A stretch of DNA of 64,000 bases from Flavobacterium glycines (GTDB lineage Bacteria > Bacteroidota > Bacteroidia > Flavobacteriales > Flavobacteriaceae). The translations under genes and the position numbers were made by a program. The stretch covers positions 1,364,001 to 1,428,000 of the forward strand of contig NZ_FNEO01000001.1 of NCBI RefSeq assembly GCF_900100165.1. The letters are read 5' to 3'. The notes under the pieces are model-generated. The model was given only the letters and a program-made list of their open reading frames with translations, was not told the origin of the DNA and made no database searches. Each line of letters begins with the position of its first letter. The stretch's first letter is position 1. This document shows, one piece after another, positions 34,914-42,762 of this stretch.

Positions 34914-35786
34914 TTAAGCATTTGCCGTAGCCGCTTCTTTATTGATTTTTCCAATTAATCCTGTTAATACTTTTCCAGGACCAACTTCTGTAAACAATGT
35001 AGCTCCGTCAGCAATCATTTGTTGTACTGATTGTGTCCATTTTACAGGAGCAGTCAATTGGATGATTAAGTTTTTCTTGATTTCTGCTGCATCCGAAACG
35101 GCATTTGCAGTTACATTTTGATAAACAGGGCAGATAGGAGTAGAGAAAGTAGTTGCTTCGATAGCAGCTGCTAATTCTTCTCTTGCCGGCTCCATCATTG
35201 GTGAATGGAAAGCACCACCAACAGGTAATAATAAAGCACGTTTAGCACCAGCTTCTTTCATTTTTTCGCAAGCTAATTCTACTGCTTTGAATTCTCCTGA
35301 AATTACTAATTGTCCAGGGCAGTTATAGTTAGCTGCGACTACAACTCCGTCGATAGCAGCACAAACTTCTTCTACTACATTGTCAGCTAATCCTAAAACA
35401 GCAGCCATTGTTGAAGGTGTTATTTCGCAGGCTTTTTGCATTGCCAAAGCTCTTTGGGAAACTAATTTTAATCCGTCTTCAAAAGACAAAGCACCATTAG
35501 CTACCAAAGCTGAAAATTCGCCTAAAGAATGCCCTGCTACCATTTCAGGTTTGAAATCTTCTAAAGTTTTTGCTAAGATTACTGAGTGTAAAAATACAGC
35601 CGGTTGCGTTACTTTAGTTTCTTTTAATTCTTCTGCAGTTCCTTCAAACATGATGTCTGTAATGCGGAAACCCAATATTTCGTTAGCTTTTTCAAACAAT
35701 TCTTTTGCTAGTGGTGAGTTCTCATATAAGTCTTTACCCATTCCTGTAAATTGAGCTCCCTGTCCTGGAAATACATATGCTTTCAT
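34914..35786 (-). CDS. fabD: Malonyl-CoA:ACP transacylase FabD
   Basis: The 290-residue cytoplasmic enzyme loads malonyl groups onto acyl carrier protein to start fatty acid elongation. The N-terminal FPGQGAQ is present, with nucleophile S87 in GHSLGE, R112 in SQRALAMQ and catalytic H194 in GGAFHSPMM. It is monocistronic here rather than in a fab cluster. It has a Bacteroidota promoter about 80 bp upstream and a REP-like repeat in its 5' leader. Confidence 0.95.
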   Translation of the reverse strand: MKAYVFPGQGAQFTGMGKDLYENSPLAKELFEKANEILGFRITDIMFEGTAEELKETKVTQPAVFLHSVILAKTLEDFKPEMVAGHSLGEFSALVANGALSFEDGLKLVSQRALAMQKACEITPSTMAAVLGLADNVVEEVCAAIDGVVVAANYNCPGQLVISGEFKAVELACEKMKEAGAKRALLLPVGGAFHSPMMEPAREELAAAIEATTFSTPICPVYQNVTANAVSDAAEIKKNLIIQLTAPVKWTQSVQQMIADGATLFTEVGPGKVLTGLIGKINKEAATANA

Positions 35787-35806
35787 GTTTTTAATTTAAA
35801 GATTTG

Positions 35807-35832
35807 CCCCTCGACTTTGCTCAGGGTGACAT
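35807..35832. repeat. REP-like repeat in the fabD leader
   Basis: On the minus strand it reads GTCACCCTGAGCAAAGTCGA followed by GGGG, a common dispersed intergenic sequence of Bacteroidota. It is flanked on both sides by near-identical ATTTAAAGATT copies (35793-35804 and 35833-35845), like a target duplication. It sits between the fabD promoter and its start codon. Confidence 0.6.
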
Positions 35833-35865
35833 TATTTAAAGATTGAAAATTAGTCAATCGGGATG

Positions 35866-35899
35866 CAAAAGTACTACTTTTTTAGAATTTATATCCAAA
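35866..35899 (-). promoter_or_regulatory. Promoter of fabD
   Basis: Minus strand: TTTG (35899-35896), a 22-bp spacer and TACTTTTG (35873-35866). It would produce a leader of about 75 nt that contains the REP-like repeat. Confidence 0.6.
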
Positions 35900-35916
35900 G
35901 TTGTTTTTCGAGCAAA

Positions 35917-35954
35917 AAGAAAACCACTTAACCTAATAAAAAGTTAAGTGGTTT
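35917..35954 (-). terminator. Terminator of the YceI gene
   Basis: AAACCACTTAAC (35921-35932) pairs perfectly with GTTAAGTGGTTT (35943-35954), followed by a T-rich run on the minus strand. Confidence 0.85.
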
Positions 35955-35984
35955 TCTAGTAAATAATAGGGTTTGAAATTTAAT

Positions 35985-36512
35985 TTATAGTTTAACCAAT
36001 TGTAATTCAATATTTAATTTTACATCTTCGCCCACTAAAACGCCTCCTGTTTCTAAGGCAGAGTTCCAATTTAGTCCCCAGTCTTTACGATTGATTTTAC
36101 CTGAAATATTTAATCCGGCTTTCGTGTTTCCCCAAGGATCTTTCATTAATCCACTAAATTCGGCAGGAAGTGTAACCGATTTTGTTACACCTCTTAAACT
36201 TAAATCGCCAGCAATTTCATAATCTTCTCCTTTTTTAGTCAAAGAGGTCGCTTTGAAAGTTAATTTAGGAAAGTTTTCAGCATCAAAGAAATCACCACTT
36301 TTTAAATGGTTGTCTCTGTCGGTATTGTTAGTGCTGATAGAATCGATGTTAGCTGAGAATTCGATATTGGCATTTTCGAAGTTATCGTCTTCTGTAGCAA
36401 TGCTGGCCTCGTATTCATTAAATTTTCCTGAAACATTTGTAAACATCATGTGTTTTACTTTAAAACCGATTTCTGAGTGAGTTGGGTCGATTGTCCAATT
36501 TGTAGTTGCCAT
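35985..36512 (-). CDS. YceI family protein
   Basis: The 175-residue lipocalin-like protein starts NWTIDPTHSEIGFKVKHMMF and ends DWGLNWNSALETGGVLVGED, with SLRGVTKSVTLPAEF inside; all are YceI signatures. YceI proteins bind isoprenoid-like lipids. There is no signal peptide, so it is cytoplasmic, as is usual for this Bacteroidota subgroup. Its promoter carries the same palindrome at the same spacing as the pirin operon promoter, so the two are likely co-regulated under stress. Confidence 0.93.
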   Translation of the reverse strand: MATTNWTIDPTHSEIGFKVKHMMFTNVSGKFNEYEASIATEDDNFENANIEFSANIDSISTNNTDRDNHLKSGDFFDAENFPKLTFKATSLTKKGEDYEIAGDLSLRGVTKSVTLPAEFSGLMKDPWGNTKAGLNISGKINRKDWGLNWNSALETGGVLVGEDVKLNIELQLVKL

Positions 36513-36550
36513 AATTTTATTTTTTTAATTGTTATTTTATTTTGATATAG

Positions 36551-36596
36551 CAAATTTACATCGACTCCAGGGATGGCTTACTTAACCTAGATTAAG
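36551..36596 (-). promoter_or_regulatory. YceI promoter with 16-bp palindromic operator
   Basis: Minus strand: TAAATTTG -7 box (36558-36551); 22 bp upstream lies the palindrome CTTAACCTAGATTAAG (36581-36596). No TTG -33 box is present at the expected position, so an activator bound near -41 is likely. The same palindrome and spacing recur at 41115-41160. Confidence 0.75.
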
Positions 36597-36602
36597 AAAT
36601 AA

Positions 36603-36634
36603 AAAACCACCTAAATGTTTAAATAGGTGGTTTT
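36603..36634 (-). terminator. Terminator of the two-component operon
   Basis: AAAACCACCTA (36603-36613) pairs with TAGGTGGTTTT (36624-36634), with T-rich sequence following on the minus strand. Confidence 0.87.
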
Positions 36635-36676
36635 ATCGTTTGTGTAATAAAGCAGATTTTGTTAAACTCGGGTTTC

Positions 36677-38065
36677 CTAAGATTTAACAGTAGTATTTTT
36701 AATGCTGTTTTTTTTGAAAGTAATGTTTACTACTGTTCCCTTTCCGGTTTCGGATTGAATTTGAAGTTCTCCATTGTGCATTCGGATAATTTTCATTGCT
36801 AATGGTAATCCAAGTCCGTAACCATTGTATTTGGAAGCGATTTTACCCCTAAAGAAAGGTTCGTATAGGTAAGGAATATCCTCAGGAGGAATTCCAATTC
36901 CAATATCGGTAATGGCAATTTTGATTATAGAATTGTCAACCGAAAGATTTACAAAAACTTCATTGTTATCTGAATATTTTACGGCATTAGAAATAATATT
37001 ATTCAAAGCTAATTCTAACAGAGGTATGTTGCATGGAATGGTTAAGAGGGATTCGTCTTCGGGAATCGTATTTAATTTAATATTTACTCTGTTGTCCGGG
37101 AACAGGGTGTCAATAAAAGCTTTCACCTCTAGTAGAATTTCGTCAATTCTGGCTACATCCAAAACCTGTTTGGTGCCGTCATAACCTGTTTGGGTTAGTT
37201 TTAAAAGACTTTCGGTAAGATTTCCCAGTTTAGAAGCCTGTCTGTTAATGTTTTCCAGGGAATTAATGTATTCTTCCGTTTCTCTTTCTTTTAAGAGCAT
37301 GATTTCTGTTTCGGCAATAATGGTGGTTATTGGGGTTTTAAGTTCATGCGAAGCATTGTTGATAAAATTAGCCTGAATTTCGAAAGATGTTTCCAGTCTG
37401 TCCAACATATCGTTGAAGGTTTTGGTCAAATCGGAAATTTCATCTTTGCCATCAGTATCGGCTAATCGGTTGTGAAGATTAGAGGCACTAATGCGATGTA
37501 CTTCATTAGTAATTCTGGCAATGGGGTCAATAATCCTCCGGGCTAAGAATTTTCCAAAAAAATACGCTAATACAATAAAACCAATTCCTCCAATAATTAA
37601 AATCTGTAAAATGTAAATGGTACTGGTGTTTCCTCTGCGGTCTATTGCCGTAACAATTACAATGTGTTTTTGATTTCCTTCATTAAAAATTTGCCCATAA
37701 TAATAACGATGGTTCTCTTCAATCCAGCTGGAACCTTTTTTCATTATGGTATTATAAAATTCAGACGGAAGATGTAAATCAGTATTGTATTCAAAAGTGT
37801 TTTTGCTGTTTACTCTTAAAATAAAATCTTTTTCCTCAACCAGTTCTTCCAGTCCTTTTTTTCTAAAATCTTTGAAGTAATCTTTGTATTCGTGGTTTTT
37901 TTGATAATAGGCAGATGAAGCAATTTTGGCTCTGTCCTGAAGTCTTTTGATAAAATAATATTGGTTGTTTTGTTTGAAAAGAGAAAAAATAACAATGCAT
38001 AAAAGCAAAGTGCTAAAACCCGAAAGCGCAATGTAAGTAATGGTTATTTTTTTTCTAATCTGCAT
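36677..38065 (-). CDS. Sensor histidine kinase
   Basis: The 462-residue kinase has membrane helices at ~9-30 and ~152-172 that bracket a ~120-residue periplasmic sensor. A HAMP domain (~172-225) follows, then HisKA with the phospho-acceptor H240 in NASHELKTPITTI. The HATPase domain has NIISNAVKYSDNN, DIGIGIPPEDIPYLYEPF and GYGLGLPLA. It is the partner of the response regulator 3 bp upstream. The signal is unknown. Confidence 0.94.
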   Translation of the reverse strand: MQIRKKITITYIALSGFSTLLLCIVIFSLFKQNNQYYFIKRLQDRAKIASSAYYQKNHEYKDYFKDFRKKGLEELVEEKDFILRVNSKNTFEYNTDLHLPSEFYNTIMKKGSSWIEENHRYYYGQIFNEGNQKHIVIVTAIDRRGNTSTIYILQILIIGGIGFIVLAYFFGKFLARRIIDPIARITNEVHRISASNLHNRLADTDGKDEISDLTKTFNDMLDRLETSFEIQANFINNASHELKTPITTIIAETEIMLLKERETEEYINSLENINRQASKLGNLTESLLKLTQTGYDGTKQVLDVARIDEILLEVKAFIDTLFPDNRVNIKLNTIPEDESLLTIPCNIPLLELALNNIISNAVKYSDNNEVFVNLSVDNSIIKIAITDIGIGIPPEDIPYLYEPFFRGKIASKYNGYGLGLPLAMKIIRMHNGELQIQSETGKGTVVNITFKKNSIKNTTVKS

Positions 38066-38068
38066 GAA

Positions 38069-38743
38069 TTATGATTTTATAAGGTAGCCTAAACCTTTGA
38101 TAGTCTGTATTAATTTGTTAGGATAAGGTTTGTCGATTTTGTTTCTTAAATAATTGATGTAGACATCAACCACATTGGTATTCATGTCGAAATTTATGTC
38201 CCAAACATTTTCTAATATGTCTTCTCGGGATAAAATAGTGCCAGAATTGCTGGCTAAATAACATAATAATTTAAATTCTTTTGCAGTAAGTTGAATAAGT
38301 TCTCCGTTTCTTTTTACTGATTTGGCTCGGTTGTCAATTTCTAAATCCTCAATTTGAATCAAACTGTTAGGACGGTGTTCCTGAGTTGATCTTCTGGCTA
38401 AAGCAGCTATTCTTGCTTCTAATTCAGAAAATTTAAAAGGTTTTACAAGATAATCGTCGGCACCGGAATTGAGTCCGGTAACAATATTTTCGGTAGTTCC
38501 TAAAGCGGTTAAGAGCAGTATTGGAACAAAGTTTTTGGCAGCTCTTAATCTCCTGCAAATTTCGATTCCGTTAATGTCCGGAAGCATAATGTCCAGAATA
38601 ACGACATCAAAATTATGATTCATAATCATTTCCAGAGCAGTTGTTCCGTCAAGAGCAACGCTCACTTCATTGTTTTTTTCCGAAAGTCCTTTTCGTAAAA
38701 TGGATAAGAGATTGGGTTCGTCTTCAACAATGAGTAATTTCAT
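38069..38743 (-). CDS. OmpR-family response regulator
   Basis: A 224-residue regulator from the ATG at 38743; an earlier in-frame start adds 7 residues before the conserved MKLLIVEDEPN. The receiver domain has phospho-acceptor D51 in VVILDIMLPD. The C-terminal winged helix contains LTAKEFKLLCYLASNSGTIL and VDVYINYLRNKID. It is first in a two-gene operon with its histidine kinase (3-bp gap). Confidence 0.94.
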   Translation of the reverse strand: MKLLIVEDEPNLLSILRKGLSEKNNEVSVALDGTTALEMIMNHNFDVVILDIMLPDINGIEICRRLRAAKNFVPILLLTALGTTENIVTGLNSGADDYLVKPFKFSELEARIAALARRSTQEHRPNSLIQIEDLEIDNRAKSVKRNGELIQLTAKEFKLLCYLASNSGTILSREDILENVWDINFDMNTNVVDVYINYLRNKIDKPYPNKLIQTIKGLGYLIKS

Positions 38744-38834
38744 AAATGATTTTTTTCTTTTCAAAAATAAATATTGTCTTCTTAAAAACAGACAAAATCA
38801 GGATTTAATATTTCTCTGCCGGGTAAAAATAAAA

Positions 38835-38859
38835 AAAGCGCTGCCCGATGCAACGCTTT
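38835..38859 (-). terminator. Terminator of the pirin-to-reductase operon
   Basis: AAAGCGCTGC (38835-38844) pairs with GCAACGCTTT (38850-38859, one G-T pair), with a T-run on the minus strand. It directly follows the reductase stop. Confidence 0.8.
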
Positions 38860-38878
38860 GAAGTCTATTTTATTTATT

Positions 38879-39409
38879 TTAAAGTTCGATTGAGTTGATG
38901 ATTTCAAACAATTCATTTTTTAATTTTTCATTGGTAATCCCTTTTTCTTTGTCGAAATTTTCTCCAAAACTTGGTAATGAAAAGCTTCCTTTTACATCAG
39001 CACCCTGAAACGGGAAACGGTTTTTGGCAATTTCTAAAACAGAAGCTCCTCCTCTCGGTCCTGGAGACGTAGCCATTATAAGGGTTTGTTTTTGCTGAAA
39101 GGTTTTAGAATTGATTCTGGAAGTCCAGTCAAAAATGTTTTTAAAGGATGTTGCATAAGCGCCATTGTGCTCGGCAAAGGAGATGATAATTAAATCAGCA
39201 CTGCCCAGTTTATTGTAAAAATCTTGAGCCAGTTCAGGAATGCCATTTTCGGATTCTTTGTCCAAAGAAAAAATAGGCATTTCGTAATCGTTTAAGTCCA
39301 GTACTTCTACATCAGTGTTTTCAAATTGTGATGCAGCATAAGTAGCTAATTGTTTATTGATGGAATTTTTGCTTGATGAGGCACCAAAAGCGATAATTTT
39401 TTTAGTCAT
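38879..39409 (-). CDS. NADPH-dependent FMN reductase (flavodoxin-like)
   Basis: The 176-residue flavodoxin-fold reductase starts IIAFGASSSKNSINKQLATY, giving the FMN phosphate loop. It has TLIMATSPGPRGGASVLEIA, typical of the NADPH_dep_FMN_red/ChrR family, and IISFAEHNGAYATSFKNIFDW. It probably reduces quinones or other electrophiles using NAD(P)H. It overlaps the upstream YjdI-like gene by 8 bp and is the last gene of the pirin operon. Confidence 0.9.
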   Translation of the reverse strand: MTKKIIAFGASSSKNSINKQLATYAASQFENTDVEVLDLNDYEMPIFSLDKESENGIPELAQDFYNKLGSADLIIISFAEHNGAYATSFKNIFDWTSRINSKTFQQKQTLIMATSPGPRGGASVLEIAKNRFPFQGADVKGSFSLPSFGENFDKEKGITNEKLKNELFEIINSIEL

Positions 39410-39635
39410 TTTGTTTATTTAAATAGTAAGTTAAAGCTCCGGAAGGGCATTTGTTTACGGTTTCTATAATTTTTTCAGTTGTCGAAGCTTTCGGATGAAT
39501 CCAGGGCTTTTCTTTTGGACGGAAAACATCAGGATTATTTCGGACACAATTAGCTGAATGAATGCATTTAGCCGATTGCCATACTATAGTCACTTCGCCA
39601 TTAGTATACTCTTTTGTAATGTCTTTTGGATTCAT
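39402..39635 (-). CDS. YjdI-like mono-cluster iron-sulfur protein
   Basis: The 77-residue YjdI family protein (Fer4_19) has ITKEYTNGEVTIVWQSAKCI and the cysteines C24, C30 and C63 (CPSGAL). Only three cysteines are obvious, with H26 as a possible fourth ligand or a 3Fe-4S cluster. It probably transfers electrons to or from the reductase that overlaps it. It is usually found with YjdJ-type GNAT and OsmC genes, as here. Confidence 0.88.
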   Translation of the reverse strand: MNPKDITKEYTNGEVTIVWQSAKCIHSANCVRNNPDVFRPKEKPWIHPKASTTEKIIETVNKCPSGALTYYLNKQND

Positions 39636-39637
39636 AA

Positions 39638-40045
39638 TTACAGTATTGTGTTAATAGTTACTTTTCCTTTTAGTATTTTAGAAACAGGACATTTATCTGC
39701 AATTAGCAATAAACGTTCTTTTTGTTCCTGAGAAATTGCTGTTGAAAATGAAATTTGTCTTGAAAAAATGGTTTCCAATTCGCCCTCTGATTCTTGTGTT
39801 GCATTTAGAGAGATTGTAATTTCAGGAATATCCCATCCTTTTCGGTCGATGTACATTCTCAAAGTTGCCAATGTACAAGCAGCTAATGAAGCTAAAAGGG
39901 TTGAAAAAGGATCAGGTCCTAAATCTTTTCCTCCATTGCTCAGGGGTTCATCCATAATCAACTGGCCGTTTCTCCAGTTGATCGTGCATAAATATTTTTG
40001 GGTACCAATATGTCCAACAATGTCTTTTTCGATTAAATTTCCCAT
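39638..40045 (-). CDS. OsmC-family peroxiredoxin-like protein
   Basis: The 135-residue OsmC/Ohr family protein carries the two conserved redox cysteines: C57 in ASLAACTLATLRMY and C119 in ADKCPVSKIL. These proteins reduce organic hydroperoxides. It ends 2 bp before the YjdI gene and starts 27 bp after the GNAT gene, so it is central to the stress operon. Confidence 0.92.
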   Translation of the reverse strand: MGNLIEKDIVGHIGTQKYLCTINWRNGQLIMDEPLSNGGKDLGPDPFSTLLASLAACTLATLRMYIDRKGWDIPEITISLNATQESEGELETIFSRQISFSTAISQEQKERLLLIADKCPVSKILKGKVTINTIL

Positions 40046-40072
40046 AGTTCTTTCTAAATCTTTTAAGGTTGA

Positions 40073-40357
40073 TTACAAAACATCTCCATATTCAGGAGTT
40101 TTGTCAAAAACTTTTTTGGCAAAAGGGCAAAGAGGAAGAATTTTTAAGTTCATTTCTCTGGCAAATTCAACCGCTTTTTCTACCATTTTTTTTCCAAAGT
40201 TTTTGCCGTTGTTACCCGGATTTACTTCGGTGTGATCTATGATTATTTTTTGTGGTCCGGCGAAAACAAAGGTCATTTTAGCTTCCGTTTTATCATTTAC
40301 TTTCACATAAAAATAACCTTTTTTTTCATTGTATTCTAAACCTATAGTTTCTTCCAT
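40073..40357 (-). CDS. YjdJ-like small GNAT acetyltransferase
   Basis: The 94-residue protein is a minimal GNAT (YjdJ/Gcn5-related 'GNAT_YjdJ' group). KIIIDHTEVNPGNNGKNFGK contains the short acetyl-CoA loop, and LKILPLCPFAKKVFDKTPEY ends the fold. The substrate is unknown. It sits 11 bp after the pirin gene and 27 bp before the OsmC gene. Confidence 0.88.
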   Translation of the reverse strand: MEETIGLEYNEKKGYFYVKVNDKTEAKMTFVFAGPQKIIIDHTEVNPGNNGKNFGKKMVEKAVEFAREMNLKILPLCPFAKKVFDKTPEYGDVL

Positions 40358-40368
40358 TGTCTCTTTGC

Positions 40369-41085
40369 TTAGTAATTCATTGGAACTTCCATAATTAGAA
40401 ATTTAGCGGCTGAAGTTGCTTTTACTTCAATTTCAGCACTATTTGAAATTCCTAATCCGTCTCTGGTTTCTAATTTTTGCCCATTTACTTCAATTTCTCC
40501 TTCGATATTGAAGATATAAAAGCCATTTCCTTCTTTTTTTAGAGCCAGTTTTTTAGAGAAATCTTTGTCGAAATCGCTTAAATAAAACCAGGCATCCTGA
40601 TGAATCCAAACTCCGGCATCGTCAGGATTTGGAGATAATATTTGTGCAAAATCATTTTTTTCTAATGATTTGTCCAAAGTAATTTGTTGGTAACGAGGCG
40701 CTACATCGCGTTTTTTAGGAAATAACCATATTTGGAAAAGTTTGGTTCTTTGATCTGCATTTGGGTTAAATTCGCTATGTCTGATTCCTGTTCCGGCACT
40801 CATTACCTGAACATCGCCATTTTTTATTGTAGATTCATTTCCCATGCTGTCTTTGTGAGCTAAATCGCCTTCCAGTGGAATGGTAATGATTTCCATATTG
40901 TCGTGAGGATGTGTTCCAAAACCCATTCCGGCTGCAATAGTATCATCATTCAATACTCTTAATGCTCCAAAATTTACTCTATCCGGATTGTACCAGCTTG
41001 CAAAACTAAAGCTGTGGTAAGCGTTTAACCATCCGTGATTTGCGTGTCCTCTTGTATCTGCTTTATGAAAAACTGTAGTTGCCAT
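40369..41085 (-). CDS. Pirin family protein
   Basis: The 238-residue bicupin has the metal ligands H59, H61 (FGTHPHDNMEI), H103 and E105 (GIRHSEFN). The start HKADTRGHANHGWLNAYHSF is typical of the YhhW/pirin quercetinase-like group. It may oxidise flavonoid-like aromatics or act as a redox sensor. It is the first gene of a five-gene operon (pirin, GNAT, OsmC, YjdI, FMN reductase) and is preceded by the palindromic operator at 41145. Confidence 0.93.
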   Translation of the reverse strand: MATTVFHKADTRGHANHGWLNAYHSFSFASWYNPDRVNFGALRVLNDDTIAAGMGFGTHPHDNMEIITIPLEGDLAHKDSMGNESTIKNGDVQVMSAGTGIRHSEFNPNADQRTKLFQIWLFPKKRDVAPRYQQITLDKSLEKNDFAQILSPNPDDAGVWIHQDAWFYLSDFDKDFSKKLALKKEGNGFYIFNIEGEIEVNGQKLETRDGLGISNSAEIEVKATSAAKFLIMEVPMNY

Positions 41086-41114
41086 GATATTTTTGTTTAT
41101 TGATTATTACATTA

Positions 41115-41160
41115 CAAATGTACATCCGTTGTTAGCGTTTTGCACTTAACCTAGATTAAG
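41115..41160 (-). promoter_or_regulatory. Pirin operon promoter with 16-bp palindromic operator
   Basis: Minus strand: TACATTTG -7 box (41122-41115); 22 bp upstream lies CTTAACCTAGATTAAG (41145-41160), identical in sequence and spacing to the YceI promoter. The CTTAA-N6-TTAAG layout has Crp/Fnr half-site geometry. No -33 box is visible. Confidence 0.78.
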
Positions 41161-41233
41161 AAGTGTTCGGTTTGCAGTCGTCAGTGGTCAGTATTTGCAA
41201 ACTGCAACTTTTTATTCATTTTGGTACTGCTAA

Positions 41234-41809
41234 CTACTTCCTGAGTAACTTCGCTTTCATTTTACTAAAAAACTCAGGAGTTACACCTATATAAGAAGCT
41301 ATTTGTTTTTGAGGGATTCTTTGAATTAAATTAGGGTATCTTTTGCAGAATTTTTCAAAACGTTCTTCGGCTGATAAACTCAAATTATCCATTAATCGTT
41401 CCTGATGCGCTACCAGAGAATTTTCGGTGAGGATTCTAAAAAAGCGTTCCAGTTTTGGTATTTCGCTGTAGAGTTGTTCCTGATTTTCTTTGGAAAGCAA
41501 AACAAGTTCCGCATCTTCTATAACTTCTATAAAAAGATTGCCCGGTTTTTTGGATATCAGGCTGTACATATCGGCTATCCACCAACCTTCACTGGCAAAG
41601 TTGAGGACCTGTTCCACAATATTGTCGTTAATATTAAAACTTCTTAATACACCGGAGTTTACAAAATAAGACTGTTTGCAAATTTCTCCCGAGTTTAATA
41701 AAATACTTTTGGCCTTGTAATGTTTAATTTCCGTTTTGCTTAAAAACAATTCTTTTTCTTCGGGGCTAAGAGTGACGTGTTTTTCTATATTTTCTATAAT
41801 TAAAGGCAT
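41234..41809 (-). CDS. Crp/Fnr-family transcriptional regulator
   Basis: The 191-residue protein has a cyclic-nucleotide-binding-like beta barrel (HYKAKSILLNSGEICKQSYF, then YFVNSGVLRSFN). A long dimerisation helix follows, then a C-terminal HTH IPQKQIASYIGVTPEFFSKM. No Fnr-type cysteine cluster is seen. It lies immediately upstream of the pirin operon on the same strand, with the palindromic operator between. It is the best candidate for the factor that binds the two identical palindromes (inference). Confidence 0.9.
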   Translation of the reverse strand: MPLIIENIEKHVTLSPEEKELFLSKTEIKHYKAKSILLNSGEICKQSYFVNSGVLRSFNINDNIVEQVLNFASEGWWIADMYSLISKKPGNLFIEVIEDAELVLLSKENQEQLYSEIPKLERFFRILTENSLVAHQERLMDNLSLSAEERFEKFCKRYPNLIQRIPQKQIASYIGVTPEFFSKMKAKLLRK

Positions 41810-41897
41810 AATGCTTTTTTGAAGGTTTATCTTGCAATATAGTTATTTTAGTTCTAATGTAGTATGTGTGTTTTTTATACGTTTATTTACAGCATTG

Positions 41898-41917
41898 TAA
41901 TATAAATTGTTATATTA
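41898..41917. promoter_or_regulatory. Perfect 20-bp palindrome between divergent regulator genes
   Basis: TAATATAA-ATTG-TTATATTA is a perfect 8-bp inverted repeat with a 4-bp spacer, flanked on both sides by GCATTG. It lies between the Crp/Fnr gene and the ECF sigma gene. It may be an operator for either. Confidence 0.5.
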
Positions 41918-42007
41918 GCATTGAGTGGAGTTCTAAATGAGAATTCTAATACAAAATAAAAGGATTTGTAATAAATCAATAATTTGATAAAGTAGAAGTT
42001 TTGCAAA

Positions 42008-42607
42008 ATGACTGAAACAAAAGCAATAAATAATAAACTATTGGTTACTGAACTTATGGTAGGTAATGAAAAAGCCTTCAGTGCGCTTTTTACTATTTAT
42101 TGTAATGATGTGTATGCTTATAGTTTAAGTATGCTTAAAAATGAAGTTTTTGCAGAAGAAATAGTGCAGGATGTATTTTTAAATATCTGGTTGCACAGAG
42201 ACAGACTCAATCCTGATTTATCATTCAAGTCCTATGTGTTCACCATTACACGTAACTTAACATTTAATCTGATTAGTAAAGTGGCGAACAGCCATAAGCT
42301 TAAAGAAGAAGTGTTTTATACAAGTCAAAAGTCATACAGTCCAATTGAGGATATCATTGCAGAAGCTGATTATGATGCTATAAAGAATAAGGCTATTGAA
42401 CAACTGCCTCCTAAGCGCAGAATTATTTTTGAAATGTCCCGTAACAGAGAAATGAGTTACGAGGAAATAAGTAAGGAATTGAATATTTCTGTAAGTACCG
42501 TAAAAGGTCAAATGAGCAAAGCCTTAGCTGATATCAGAGATTTTTTGGAAACACATGGAGATGTTGCACTCCTTATTAGTCTTATTTCATCCCGTTGGTT
42601 GGAATAA
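42008..42607 (+). CDS. ECF RNA polymerase sigma factor (FecI-like)
   Basis: The 199-residue sigma-70 family protein has region 2 (FSALFTIYCNDVYAYSLSML, EIVQDVFLNIWLHRDRL, YVFTITRNLTFNLI) and region 4 (LPPKRRIIFEMSRNREMSYE, EEISKELNISVSTVKGQMSK). It lacks regions 1.1 and 3. With FecR and SusC (STN-type) downstream it forms a cell-surface signalling system that turns on the outer-membrane transporter when substrate is bound. Confidence 0.94.
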   Translation: MTETKAINNKLLVTELMVGNEKAFSALFTIYCNDVYAYSLSMLKNEVFAEEIVQDVFLNIWLHRDRLNPDLSFKSYVFTITRNLTFNLISKVANSHKLKEEVFYTSQKSYSPIEDIIAEADYDAIKNKAIEQLPPKRRIIFEMSRNREMSYEEISKELNISVSTVKGQMSKALADIRDFLETHGDVALLISLISSRWLE

Positions 42608-42762
42608 TGATTAGTTAAATATTATCTTTTCTTTCTTTTATATTTTCTATTACTTTCTATTTATTTCTTTTTAGTTATTATTTTTTTATTTTTTCAAAAA
42701 AATAATAACACTCAATAGTACTTTTCTTTTTTTCATCTGTATTATATATAAGAACGTATATT

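Noticed and set aside
39768..40235. A 155-codon plus-strand open frame
   Set aside because: It is wholly antisense to the OsmC and GNAT genes, which have strong family motifs.
41168..41207. TTGCAGT/ACTGCAA inverted repeat downstream of the Crp/Fnr gene
   Set aside because: The stem is only 7 bp with a long loop and no T-run; too weak to call a terminator or operator.
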